From contig JAGFBZ010002033.1 of assembly GCA_018398805.1 (NCBI GenBank), positions 2,131,501-2,195,500 of the forward strand: a stretch of DNA of 64,000 nt. Direction: 5' to 3'. Made by a program: the position numbers and the translations under genes. The notes below the pieces were generated by a model that saw only the letters and a program-made list of their open reading frames with translations, did no database searches and was not told where the DNA came from. The stretch is from Hirundichthys speculiger (taxonomy: Eukaryota; Chordata; Actinopteri; Beloniformes; Exocoetidae). Below are positions 1-11,325 of the stretch, piece after piece; positions within the stretch are counted from its first letter, which is position 1, and each line of letters begins with the position of its first letter.

Positions 1-761
1 CGCAACACAACTATCCCTTCATGGCTGATGTGATGTGGGTAAAGTGGCTGACAGACAAGATGGAAGCAACTGATTCGACGTGAGAGGAAGGACAGATTGG
101 GGAAGAAAGTTGGCATGCTGAACCTCACAAAAAATCCAAGGTAATGTTCCTGTTATTTTGAAAAAAAAATCAACAGATCAGTGCTAACAGCTACACAAGC
201 TGTGAATCTGGCTACTTTGTGTGGAATAATTGGAGGAAGCCACTAGCGCCAGGATAACCAGAATGGCACAGATGTGCAAAGCCCTGGATGACTGTGAGCG
301 CTGCCCTCTTATGTTCTGTGGTACTCAGGTAGCCTCTTACATTTTTGTTTACAATGTCCCAGGTTGTCTTATCTATTAATAACAAAAAGAAAAAAACAAA
401 TCTTAAAGCGACACAAAAGACCTTTACCAATTTTTAGCTTTGAGGGTGCACTATGGCTATGAGGTGAAGTCACTTTTATGACATTGTCTAAAATTTACTC
501 TAGTTTGGTCTCCTTTTTGGCATTCTCTCATTTTGTCTTCTTCTACCCTTTCTTTCTTGGGTCTTTACTTCGCCTCTCCTATGATGTGAGCTAGCGTTGT
601 ATCAGAGCTAGTTTTGACCATCATTGATATGTTATTGTAAAGTGATATGCAGTTGTTATGCAGCTGTTGGGAGAGAGAAACTATGAAAGCAGTCCAAAGT
701 TACTTGTGGTTTTTTGAATGGTTGGGAGACCATGAGAGCTACAAAAAGCTGTCTAAAAATG
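1..761. other. No gene recognised
   Basis: AT-rich unique-looking sequence. Short open frames on both strands have no recognisable domain, plausible splice context or repeat signature. I see nothing to annotate. Confidence 0.5.
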
Positions 762-790
762 CCACATATATATATATATCTATATATATA
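762..790. repeat. (TA)n microsatellite
   Basis: An interrupted TA run that abuts the left terminal inverted repeat of the following Tc1-like MITE. Such elements insert at TA dinucleotides, so this array was a natural target. Confidence 0.8.
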
Positions 791-1156
791 CAGTCATGGA
801 AAAAATTATTAGACCACCATTTTTTCTTCACTTTCTTGTTTATTTTAATACCTGGTACCACTAAACGTCATCATGTGACTAAAACAGACAGAAAAGAAAA
901 CACTGAATGCATAAAAGCAGTGTTTTTGGCAGTACAACGCCATAGCTATTGATGTAAAAACTTAAGTGATTTAGGTTATAATCAAGAAAACCATGGAAAA
1001 TGGTAAGATATCAGCTCTTAAATAAAACTCTTATGGGCAATCTTTGTGGTTATCGTTATGTTTGTCCAAACAAATGTACCTTTAGTTGTACCAGGCATTA
1101 AAATGAACAAGAAACTGAAGAAAACAAGGGTGGTCTAATAATTTTTTCCATGACTG
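791..1156. mobile_element. Tc1/mariner-type non-autonomous element (MITE)
   Basis: The element begins CAGTCATGGAAAAAATTATT and ends with its exact reverse complement. The outer 28 bp are a perfect inverted repeat, and an imperfect match continues to about 76 bp (791-866 against 1081-1156). TA lies immediately outside the left end; the right side reads TG then TA inside a TA microsatellite, so one base of the duplication may have mutated. The 366-bp body has no transposase coding. TIR sequence and TA target are those of a Tc1-like family common in teleosts, of which this is a deletion derivative. Insertion into a TA array is as expected for the superfamily. Confidence 0.9.
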
Positions 1157-1158
1157 TG

Positions 1159-1216
<58 letters not shown>

Positions 1217-1228
1217 TAGATAGATAGA
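1157..1228. repeat. (TA)n and (TAGA)n microsatellite
   Basis: About 55 bp of alternating TA followed by several TAGA units, directly continuing from the right end of the MITE. It is the other half of the array into which the MITE inserted. Confidence 0.9.
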
Positions 1229-1867
1229 AATTGAAGCTTACATTTTAACATGAGAAACTGTTTAATGTTGCTTTAAAGCTTTGTCTATTCTGATACATCC
1301 AGCTCTTTACCAGAAGTAACCTGAGGAACATAAACTGGCAATATGATTCTCAGTATCATTATTTCTTCAGGTTTAATTTTCCTTTGTTTTTATTTTCTGA
1401 GGTTAATAAAACTAGATGAGTCACTGGTTGATGGTAGGTTGCAGCTGTGGATAGAACTGGTTAGCTGGTTAGCTAGTTCCCTTTGTTTTGTGTCTTCTAT
1501 GCTAGGCTAAGCTAACAACTTTAAAGCAGCAAAACAAACTTTCTCTCAAGTTAAAATATCAGCTTCAATTTCAATTGCAGAAATATTTTCTAAATTTTGG
1601 AAAGCGTTGTTTATCCATCATGGCTGTTAACCCCTGCTATCACCAAACAGCTGTCTCCTGTGACAGCTATGCATTACTGTAAGGCACAATGTCAGATTTG
1701 ACAACATGTCAGAGGCAATCTAGAGACTCAAAAAAGTAATGATGGAGAAGAAAATGAAAGCAGACCCAAACAAGGGACAAGTAAAATCTTAGACAACGTC
1801 ATAAAAACCCTACAAGTCAATAGGGGTCTTGGTGAGCAAAAAAATGTCAGAAGTTCCTTTAAGATTT
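1229..1867. other. No gene recognised
   Basis: Unique-looking AT-rich sequence without recognisable repeat termini, splice-flanked coding segments or RNA gene signals. Confidence 0.5.
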
Positions 1868-2043
1868 GGTGGCTCTAGTGGGCATTATTCACAGCCCATC
1901 AGACAGAAAACCAGGATAGAGTTAATGGGGAAGACACACAGCAAAGCATGACAGGCAGGGAATTGAACCTGTGACTGCTGTAGGGGGACTGGAGCCTCTG
2001 CACATGGGCTGCCTGCTTCAACCACTGGGCTATGCAGCAACCA
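1868..2043 (-). mobile_element. tRNA-derived SINE
   Basis: Read on the minus strand this starts with a tRNA-like head. An A-box-like TAGCCCAGTGGT lies at 2021-2032 and a B-box-like GGTTCAATTCC at 1959-1969. The spacing is wider than in a true tRNA gene, and no cloverleaf or anticodon arm is obvious, which fits a SINE head. The body after the B box is pyrimidine-rich (a TGTGTCTTCCCC stretch), as in several teleost SINE families I recall. A run of T/A on the plus strand at 2049-2070 could be part of the flank. No clear target duplication was found. Confidence 0.65.
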
Positions 2044-3794
2044 AGCTTTTCCTTTTTTTTTTGTTTTTTAATCATACAGGCATAAGTGTTAAAACTCATG
2101 AGATAAATCACAACACTCTTATTCCACAGGTTTTTTTCTAAATAAAAGATGACAAAACTTGACTTAGATTTTGCCTGCCCGATTTAGCTTTTTTCTCTTC
2201 TCTGCTTTAAACCACAAGCACAGTAATTCCTCATGTACCTTTGAAGTTTCCTTATTCTTTCCTATTATACATACAGTATGTAAATCATGAAATCATCCGT
2301 AGTTTGAGAAGGACCACATGTGCAGGTCGTTCTGTATTTATACTAGTCGATCACGCTGATGATGAAATCAGTATTTAGCCTGTGTCCTGAAATGCTGAAT
2401 CATGGTATGGTTTACGAGAACTGCCTAAAGTTAATGATGATGTGAAATATGTGTTAATCAAGTGTTTTTCTACACTTCCCAAGAGGATGACATTTTCCAC
2501 AAAGTCCTATACTTTTTCAACATATTAAACTGTAGTTTCTGTGAAATCTATTTGATTTTCTCAGATAATAAAAAAATATTTATGTACAGGTTTTTTTTTT
2601 AGCAATACTTAAAATGTGTCTAAAGAGGGATCCTGACACATCGACATTCAGCGATCCAAGAAAGGGCTTCAGTGAAAGCTGTTCAGTGCCAGTAATAGAT
2701 GAATCAGACCTGCAGTCTGGGAAGTGTAGGATGAGGACATACAGTAAATTGAATAAGAAACAAAATGAAATGAAATGGAGCCTAATTTTATATGAGGAGA
2801 AAAAAAAGCTAACCCATCCGTGTCCAATACCAATTCTTGGCAAGTCAGCGCTGTGTATTCATTCGTTCTGTTGGGACCGCAATGTGCTCCATGTCTTCCT
2901 GATCCGGAGCTTTTTCTTTTTCGGATTTTAGATTTTCTGACAGCCAATATGCACTGTGTGACCCAGTTTCACAAAGTTTTCAATTGTATGCCATCTTGGA
3001 AGAACACCAATATGTCACTGCTTTTTGCAGTTATAAGGTAAATTCCCTAACTTGGCATATATTAAAGTGAGAGATGAAATCCTTTTGGCTGGTGGCAACC
3101 CTGACAAACATCACTCTGGACGTGTGTCTTTTCTTAACCATCCAATGGCTACAGCTGAATCCCCTAGGCACAGGGTTATGGTGTTTCACTTACTTTAAAC
3201 AATTATTTTAAAACAAACCAATAATTCGGATAAGTAGCTTGGACACTTTTTACCAAGTGAGCCTACATTAAGAACAATGTCCGTTACCATAAAATAGAAA
3301 TGGTATTTAGGGTTAAGAATGTGACATTATATGATAGATAGCTTTTTATTTGCACTTTTTACAGTATGATGGAATCGGTCTTATGAAACCATGATCTGAA
3401 GCCTACATCTTTATGACCTCAGGGGAAACTCCGCAGTCCCTCTTCATTTCTCCTCTCACTGAGCTGTACTTTTTATTAAACTGTGTCAGCATGTCTACCT
3501 GTAACCTGGGTTTTAAGTAGTTTTATATTTGACGAGTATACTCTAACAATTAAACATAATTTTCAATCATAAATTCTCGATCAGTCACAAACCAATATAT
3601 AGGGAAAGGTAAAAACAGCTCCAGAAACTCGTACAACAGAAACTTCTTTATGAATAAAATGTAAAACTAAAGGTTGCGGTATTTAGATAGTCAGAGAATA
3701 TACTTTCCTGTTTTTGTACAGAAATACAGAAATAGCACAGATCCAAATATATGATAGTGTATATAATATATAATAGTAATATATATCTACAAAC
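2044..3794. other. No established gene; two weak exon-like segments
   Basis: Mostly AT-rich. Two short stretches look slightly exon-like: plus strand about 2603-2730, behind a strong T-tract/AG acceptor-like site, and minus strand about 2849-2942, a hydrophilic frame ending in TGA. Neither matches a protein I recognise. They are described as findings and not called as genes. Confidence 0.4.
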
Positions 3795-3952
3795 CATGAT
3801 TCTTCAGTTGGTTTGTATTTCTGCTGGCTGTGAGGGAGGTTGCCGGCATTTTCAGGTGATGATTCTTTCTGCGTTCCTGGTGCTGCTGGTGAGGATGACA
3901 ATGATGAAGAGGATGACAAAGACAGCAGGTCTCCATCCATTACCGAGGACAT
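3795..3952 (-). CDS. Candidate first coding exon of an unidentified gene
   Basis: On the minus strand an ATG at 3952-3950 in good Kozak context (A at -3) opens about 52 codons. They are rich in serine near the start (MSSVMDGDLLSLSSSSS), followed by a hydrophilic, proline/glutamate-containing stretch. An in-frame TGA lies upstream, so this ATG is the first of the frame. The frame can leave the exon at a GTTTGT donor-like site (3794-3789), after which sequence turns to AT microsatellite-like intron. The region just upstream is CpG-richer than the surroundings. I do not recognise the protein and see no unambiguous second exon towards lower coordinates. Chance open frame or a decayed retrocopy are alternatives. 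RNA evidence would decide. Confidence 0.3.
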
Positions 3953-4125
3953 TTTCAACACTTCATAAAGTCTTCAACAAAGTCGCTCTTCACGAAATCT
4001 CCGCTCAGAATGTGGTGGAAAAGATAAATGGTGTTGTTAGTATTGATACGAAGCAAAAGAGGAAGCAGCTGAGACCATGAGCCACATGACGCAAAGAAAA
4101 GGAAGTGACATGAACGAGCAGTTTC
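3953..4125 (-). promoter_or_regulatory. Possible promoter/5'UTR of the minus-strand candidate exon
   Basis: Several CpGs in about 170 bp (scarce elsewhere nearby), a CACTTCC ETS-like motif and a TGCGTCA CRE/AP-1-like motif lie upstream of the candidate ATG on the minus strand. This is the look of a TATA-less vertebrate promoter. Weak evidence, dependent on the exon call. Confidence 0.2.
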
Positions 4126-4830
4126 TGCTTTATATGTAGGAAGGCTTGTCCCACTGTGGTTTCTTATTCAAATGGTGTACCACGCACAGTGTGATCTTAC
4201 AGTGTTTAACATGTGTACTTTTTCTTTCTTTTAACATCATTTGGAGAATGTGGGAAAGTCCTCAAAGAGCAAGATGTGTGTGTGTGTTATCTTTCTGCCT
4301 CTATCTGTGAGCTTGAAACTGCTTGTTTACTGAGCTGCTGTGTTATGTTTTCAAATGAGCAATTCAGGAAAGCACTAATAGGGGAGCTGAATAGATATGC
4401 ATAATTTCTGCATGATAATATATTGTGTGGCATGTAACAGATAATAATAATGTCAATGCAAATATTTATTCATGGCGCATAATGATAGGGTCAGGCTGTG
4501 TGCATGAACCAGTCTGCTCATTACTGTGAGAGAGGAAAGTGAGTTGCCGCAGGTTAATTAGTAAATCACTGGTTCATCCTAGGGACAGCCAGATAAATTA
4601 AAGGATTTTTTTTAATTTTTGTTAATTACGTTCCTCTTAGCTAAGCTAAGCTGTTGTTTTATTAACCCTAAGAGAAAAGCAAATAGCCTGTTTTGTTTGC
4701 GGCAAGCTTTTCCATGAGATTCAAGGCCACTATTTAAGAACATCGCCTCAGAAGAGGAAAAGATTCAGTAGCTGTAGTGCAGAACCTCACATCAAAGTAT
4801 ACCTCCTTACTTTGAAGTGATAAGGTTCTC
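4126..4830. other. No gene recognised
   Basis: Unique-looking sequence with no recognisable coding or repeat signal. Confidence 0.5.
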
Positions 4831-4982
4831 CTTTTTTTTTTTTTGGAAACTGACTAGTCGGGTACCCCCTAAAAAAAAAAAACAAAAAAAAAAAAAAATT
4901 CCCTTAAACAACTTAAACAAAATGATACAAAATCAAACACACGCACACACCTACACTTACACACACACCGCTTATATATCTA

Positions 4983-5041
<59 letters not shown>

Positions 5042-5053
5042 ATACATATACAT
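4831..5053. repeat. Low-complexity block: poly-T, poly-A, CA-rich, (TATC)n
   Basis: A T-run near 4833, A-rich runs at 4872-4898, CA-rich sequence at 4936-4970, then a long tetranucleotide TATC array at about 4980-5040. It yields long but meaningless open frames (runs of SIYLSIYL). Confidence 0.9.
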
Positions 5054-8000
5054 TTATGTTTTTCTTTACTTAATTCACCTGCTGTGCACATTTTGCCACT
5101 GGTATGACATTTCTATTGGAGTACAGTATGATGCATTATGTAAGGCCCTCAGTTTGGGGTGTACATCCCCATAACAACAGTTCCTACTCTCAACTGGTCA
5201 ACACAGGAGACTGGTTTTAAAACATACAGTAGCACAAAAGTTCAAAGAATCCCCAGTGATACAAGCGCGAGAGCTAATTTATTTGAAACCTGCAATCGTA
5301 TTTTATGTTAAGAGGAAAAGAAAAATTGACCTGTCAGCATAATTCCCCTATGCACAGATATCCACTTATTGTCCTGTCAGGTGAAACAGAAAGATATTTA
5401 TAGACAAAAAAGTAGCTGCCATTACCCTCAAGAGAGGGTAACGGCAGGGTAATGTTGGCCTACACATCGTTTAGTCCCACCTCAATTTTTTCTCCAACTA
5501 TTAAAAAGCAAGCGAGCCACTTCTTTTGGATTTCCCCATTTTAGAGGTCACCACAATTGATCATTATGTATGTTATTCCCTTCTTGACACAAACCTCACA
5601 TTTATCAGGGCTTGTATTCGGCGATATGGGAACGCTTGGCTTGTGAACCTTTAGTGGCTGGGTTGAGGGCAACATGACGTTCAATCTCCTGCCTTAGGAC
5701 ACTTTTGCACATAACAGGGCTGACACACCTGGGGATCAGTCTGATAACTTGCAATATTCTATGTAACTGAAGAATATATTCAAAGGTTAAGTTGAATAGG
5801 ATGCAATATCCACCTTGAAGTAAAAATTCCACTTTTGTTTAGGATCCAGTGTGTAGTATGTCTTCACATTGAGTGGCACAAAAAGCAAACTGCAGCCAAT
5901 ATAATGTACGTACCATACATGCAAACCTTAAACTGCAACGGCTGCGAAAACTTAAAGGGCCAGCTTTAAACTTCCTCTTTATTTTGTTCATTTAGTGCGA
6001 CTACCCCCCCGACATAGCCTCACGAACTACGTCACATGTTCTTTGACAAACTGAGTTCCTTTGGTTGAGGAATGTACATTTTAAACAAAATATTGGCTTT
6101 CAGGAACATAAAATGGGAATTTTTTATTTTTAATAGTGACTGGGAAGTTTTAATTTAATTATTTATCTTAAATTGATATGTCAAAGCAGATGATTGCAAT
6201 TGGCTTTTAGACTAGAGAGAAAAAGTAAAATAAATAATGACCCAAGTTTTAAATGTAATGCTGCCTGGTACAGCTCTGACTCGCTCCAGTGATTCCATTC
6301 ACATCTCTTTGCCATCTATCATGAGGGCCAGTCAGGGAATTGCTGGGCCAGGCACAAGCTGGGAAGGAGTAGCAATGCAGTGCCTTTATTGACCCAAGCC
6401 TCTGTCAAAGCCAAGGACAAATGGGCTGCTACTCCATGGGGGGATTGATTTTTTTGGTCTAACAAGAGATCGTGGAGAGGAATCGAGAGTTTCCCATGGA
6501 GCGAAGACAACTGAGTGGGGGATAGTTCTCCTGCCTTATGGCAGCTCCTATATGCGTGGAAATGGGATTCTTCATTTCCTAAAAGTAAAAAGACAGGGTT
6601 TTAATCACAAACATGGAGAAATAAGTGCTAACCAGTTACAAGTCAACAACTTGTCTGACTGAATTTGATCAATGACTCCAGGTCCAGTGACAATAAATTA
6701 ATCTCTGCATATCTTGACAAAAGAATATGAAAGTAAATGAACTCTGTTAAGTTCCAGGATCCACAGAGACACACACCAGTGTACTAACATGTACCTTCTT
6801 GGTTCATGACTGGTTCGTGACACACCAGACAGCAAACATGCTAACCTAACCACATACATACACCACATGTAAGCAAAAAACTCCCCAAATACTATTATAA
6901 TGTTTAATGTATGCATTACTGGTGTTTTAGGACCAGCATAAGAGCGCTGCAGGCTATCAGATGACTGGAAATTTCTCAATCAAGTGCTTATAGAGCCACA
7001 CAGAGCAGCGCTGTTTAAGAAAGCTATTTCATATGGATGGCACAGTGTCATATTAATCATGTTTTGAATACTTAAAACATATGTGCTGATTAACATGCAT
7101 AGCACCAGACAAAAAAAGAAAGCGTAGAGGAAGCTGACACATAAATCCTGCATGTACCTTAAAGAAGGAGAAGATATTTGTATGCAGACTGAAAAAGTTT
7201 GAGGTCAAAGGTGGTCCATAATATAGAAGGCTCTTTAATTAAACATTTGATAACATCAGGGCCCATTCACTGCTGGAAATACTGGCAAGAAAAGAAAAGC
7301 TTATGTACAAAAGAGGCTGTTCTTTAGTTCCATAAAGCAAATTAATGTACTTTCCAGTTTTGAAAAAGGCCAGGATATTTAATCTGGTCACAACATTTCA
7401 CCAGAAATATCCTGTGAATGGCCGAACAGAAAACAAATGCTGATCACATATAACGACGCGCCCTTCGCATACATAAAGATACGACCCCATACCATCAAAA
7501 TCCACACAGACCCATAGAGATTTACAGAATATACAACAAATAGTGCCAAGTCAGAGACAAAAGAAATAAAATGTTGCTCTTTAAGATAAAGCTGGTAGGG
7601 AAGCAATACATCATCCAGAGCTTTAAGAGAGGGTGAAACTTTTGCATTTCACAACATCAGAGCTTGATAACAAATGTTGTGGAACAGTATGTTCTTTATT
7701 TTTATCCATGTGTCTGTGACTATATCGCTAAGTGAAACTGAAAGTATAGATTTGAGATTCTTATGAAGTTTTCACAAAGTTTACTTCGACTGCAATGCAA
7801 GAAGTCAGACAGCAAGTTGCAGATCATGGTGTACGAGCCTCAAAATGGGATTTCACAAGGAATTTAATCATAAACAGACAGATTACAGAAGGCGCAAGAA
7901 AGTTCCCGAGGGATGACATTATCTTGTTGACAAATGACAAGGCCCGGGAGCTGTGAGAGAAACATCTCGCCTCCCCTACAGGCTGGAGCCTGCAACCTGA

Positions 8001-9790
8001 TTATACACATTTCTATGTCTGGTCATCAAAACCCTAAAAGTGATTATTAAGATTATCATAACACCATTATCTATATTTTCATTTTTTTCTTATTTTTCTT
8101 TTTTTCCTTTTCATTTTCAACACCTAGCAGCCTTTAGTATTATCATTTATTTTCTAATGGCAGTAGGTTCATAATCGCAATTAAAAGAGAATCACAAAAA
8201 AATAGAATTTCGACTTATTGAATTGAAAATATGTCTTAAGTTTTTAGGGGTTTGCCTCAAGTGATGTCACACAAAAAATAAAGGGTGAATAAAACTAAAA
8301 ATGATAATAAACAAACACACAGATTAAATTTAGTGGCATGAAAAAAAAGCTAATAACTGCTAATAATATAGTACACCTGGGTCATTATAGATTGTAGGTA
8401 ATCTATCATGTTAGCACCAGGTTTTTCCACAAGAACTTTGAGAAGAACTCCAAATACATGGACATACACGTGTTTCCTGCTGCAAATATCTTCCATAAAA
8501 ACATCACTAAATTCATCCTATAATGGAGTTTAGGACTTTTGTCTAAATCTGCTTTATTCCCCTGTGCCATAGACGGACAGTGTTTTCCTATAATTCTACC
8601 TATAATCTTAAAGACATGGTACTGACTGATGTGGCTGAATCACAGGTGCTCTTTTTTTTTTCTTCTAGGAGCAGGAGAATTTTCTTCCTCCTCTGATTGC
8701 ATCCCAAATGTCATATGTTGGAGGCAGGCAGAGCACTAGAGTTCAGCAAAGTTTTTAATGTGACACTTGCTATTAATTTGGCCGGTTAATCACAAATGCT
8801 CACTATTCTCCATTAACTAAGCCTTTAGTGCTCCTATTAAGAATTAATGTCACCCTACTTTGCTCTTCAGTATGGGTGAGCTCATTAGAGCCAATCTCTG
8901 AACATGGCTCTTCCCTCCTGATCATGAGACAATACATCAAAGGCCTGATTTAGTGTCTAGATTATACTATTACAGGGAGTAAATTTAATCTGGGTCTTTT
9001 AGTTGGGTACATCATTATACCCCTCTGTAATCTAGATCTCTTTCTTAGTTTCCATTGGATTTAACATCGATTATACTTATTTCACATTCCTCTACCTTCC
9101 TCTTTCACTTGTTCTTTCTCTTCTTTTGTCCTATCTTTGTCCTTCAGTCTATTAACCTTGTATAAAACAGAGGGATGAGAGCCAGACGCTTTGAATATCT
9201 GGCCCAGACCTCCACTTGGCAGTTATGACCTCTTATTTTTTACGGCAGAATTTATAAACGGTGACAAAGAAATAGAGCAGCACAATGTTGTTCGGCTTTT
9301 TACACTGGGAATCAAAAATCACAGCATGATGGGGAATTATGGTGTAAGTCTGTCTGGATCTTTTCCAATTAATTAGAAATGGTGCCGAAGTAGCTTCGTC
9401 CATCATGCAAAGGGAGAGATGGGGGAGGCTCTTCCTGTGTGCGTAATCTGTCAAGTGTGTGCATGTGTATAATAATAAAAATTCCACAGGTAAAGGAGAG
9501 TGTGTGTAGGCGTTTGGGCTGCAGGAGTTTGCAATATCACAGGAGGCTGCATCCAAAAGATTACATTTTTTACATCTTCCTGCAGCCTAATCTCTGTGCA
9601 GGCTTAGAGCTGGAAAGCTGAATAGAAGGAGAGAGGAAGGGGCTGCAGAGAACATGCAGGGCATCAGATTCCCTGGAAGGATGTCAGGGGAAAGAATAAA
9701 CCGAAAATAGACTTTTAGCAGCACAGACTTTTTGCACCACAGTGAACCTATTGACCATTTTACTCTTAACCAACTACAGTATTGAGTTAT
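5054..9790. other. No gene recognised; possible conserved non-coding blocks
   Basis: About 4.7 kb with no recognisable transposon ends, coding domain or RNA gene. The stretch 8740-9010 is CpG-poor and dense in ATTA/TTAAT homeodomain-like cores, which resembles vertebrate conserved non-coding sequence. That is only an impression. Confidence 0.4.
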
Positions 9791-10165
9791 AGGGCCCGAT
9801 CTTCCGCCAAATCTTGTAAGCCGCTATTAAGGGATAGCGGGCAGCGGGAGGGGTGTTCCCCCACAAAGAATGCAATCTTCCACCTCCCTAAACCTGCGAT
9901 CTTACCTGCACTAACCACTATATTATGCATGGGAATGGTTAGGGCGTTCCACCTGTTTAACCAATCAGTGCGTCAGTAGCCATTGCCTTTAAGAGCAGGT
10001 TGCGCTACCCACTGTTAGCAATCTTCCGCTTCCCTAAACCCGCTAATCGCAAACTGCTATGGAGCGTTTTCATCCAGATCGGAGCAGCTCTCATGTGCAG
10101 CTCGTCTGGGACTCTGCTGTAGAGCTTCCTCCTCTTCCTTCCTCCTCTGCACTGATATATACATA

Positions 10166-10635
10166 ACTAGCTCTAACTAATGTGGGCAAAATGATTTAAT
10201 CATTTCTTTTGTACTCCAAGAAGTTTCAACAAACTGCTCAGAAAAAAAAAAGCCAGTGAGCTTCCAGGAAAGCATTTCTTAACTAGAAAAGCACTCGGAG
10301 AGCGCAGACCTCCGCCAAGAACAACAGTTCTCCCATATAGCGATTCACAGATTGCGATAAAATCCGCGTTCTGGATCAGATCTGGATTGCCTCTGAAATT
10401 TTGATAGAGGTTTCCATTGTCAATTCTTGAGTGAAATTTCATGACTTTTGGGCAATAATTAATTAACAGAGATATTGAGAAACAAAAATTGACCGCGGAA
10501 ATTTAAAAGTGATCCAGAATCCAGGATTTGTTCCGGATCACAGCCAAAATGAAATCAGTTCTTCCTTTTCACATTTCTGACAACTCCTGAAAATTTATTA
10601 AAAATCCATCCATAACATTTTGAGTTATCTTGTAC

Positions 10636-10668
<33 letters not shown>

Positions 10669-10704
10669 TGAACGCCGGCAAAAACATTGCCTCCTTGGCG
10701 GAGG
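10166..10704. mobile_element. Repeat nested in the GGGCCC-family element
   Basis: Sequence absent from the related copy at 57.4-58.2 kb, where the host sequence runs from TATATACAT almost directly into ACAATTCCTATCG (17 bp between). Towards its ends it has CCTCCGCCAAG (10309-10319) and the inverted CTTGGCGGAGG (10694-10704). It also has a CAGA microsatellite at 10634-10668. I recall this CCTCCGCCAAGGAGG-bordered sequence as a widespread animal repeat but cannot name its class. The left boundary is approximate. Confidence 0.6.
10634..10668. repeat. (CAGA)n microsatellite
   Basis: Tetranucleotide ACAG/CAGA units inside the nested repeat near its right end. This array appears to be a normal component of that repeat family. 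Confidence 0.85.
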
Positions 10705-11134
10705 ACAATTCCTATCGACTACCTGAAAGTCCCAGATAGTTGGTGCGCTCCTGGTAAACACGATCAGGCAGAGCCACGAGAACATATTCTCAGCAGTGGG
10801 CGCTCGGAGCAGCTGTGCGCACAGCTGCACCAAGACGCGCCAAGACGCACAGCCGCTCCCAGCGGTATCTTGCAATCACGGGTAGCGGATAGCGGGTAGC
10901 GGGAGGTGTACGATCGGGCCCATAGTCTACCATATGTGACACAATCACATGTGCATCTCCACTGGACTGTTTTCTCGTACATTTAAACCTTTAGTATGCA
11001 CTATGTCTTTGAAGTTTATCTGGGGGTCAAATAGTAGTGCAGCTCTTAAACATCCATTCATTATTTATACCTGCTTTATTCTGTTTAAGGTTGTAGGTAC
11101 CTGGGGTCCTCCATGTTGTCATCAAGTAAGAGGT

Positions 11135-11325
11135 GAAAAACACCCTGGTCGAATCGCCACAAACCATCACAGGGCTACATGGAGAAAAATGAGACAAGCA
11201 TCCATACACATTAACTCATGACCAGTCACACTAGAACCACCGATCAAGAAATTGTGCACAGAAAGAGCCCACACCAGGATTTGAACCATGAAACTTCTTG
11301 CTGTGAGTTACAGTTTTCCATTCAC
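11135..11325 (-). mobile_element. tRNA-headed SINE with L2-like tail, degraded
   Basis: On the minus strand a B-box-like GGTTCAAATCC (11287-11277) follows a degraded head (plus-strand text CTTCTTGCTGTGAGTTACAG). The body carries the motifs CCATCACAGGGC and CACAGAAAGAGCCCACACC on the plus strand. These are recognisable from an abundant teleost SINE whose 3' part derives from an L2-type LINE. Heavily mutated, with no target duplication seen. A related fragment is at 61025-61200 and a matching tail at 53465-53525. Confidence 0.55.

Larger units (their letters stand above)
9791..10921. mobile_element. hAT-type non-autonomous element, GGGCCCGATC family, copy 1
   Basis: Begins AGGGCCCGATCTTCCGCC and ends with the inverted form (GTACGATCGGGCCC). 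Subterminal regions are filled with short GC-rich repeats of the kind GGGTAGCGGGT in both orientations, unusual for the AT-rich surroundings. Related copies lie at 14490-15132, 31058-31606 and, inverted, 57373-58190. Two of these keep hAT C-terminal domain coding, so I place the family in hAT. The first and last parts here align with the inverted copy at 57373-58190, but about 540 bp in the middle (10166-10704) is a separate nested insertion. Only a possible 3-bp ATA flanks both ends; no clear 8-bp TSD remains. Confidence 0.7.

Noticed and set aside
9791..10924. PIF/Harbinger origin for the GGGCCC family, based on a 3-bp ATA on both sides of copy 1
   Set aside because: ATA is not the usual TTA/TAA target, a 3-bp match is weak, and the family contains hATC-like coding. 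hAT is preferred, though the target duplication remains unresolved.
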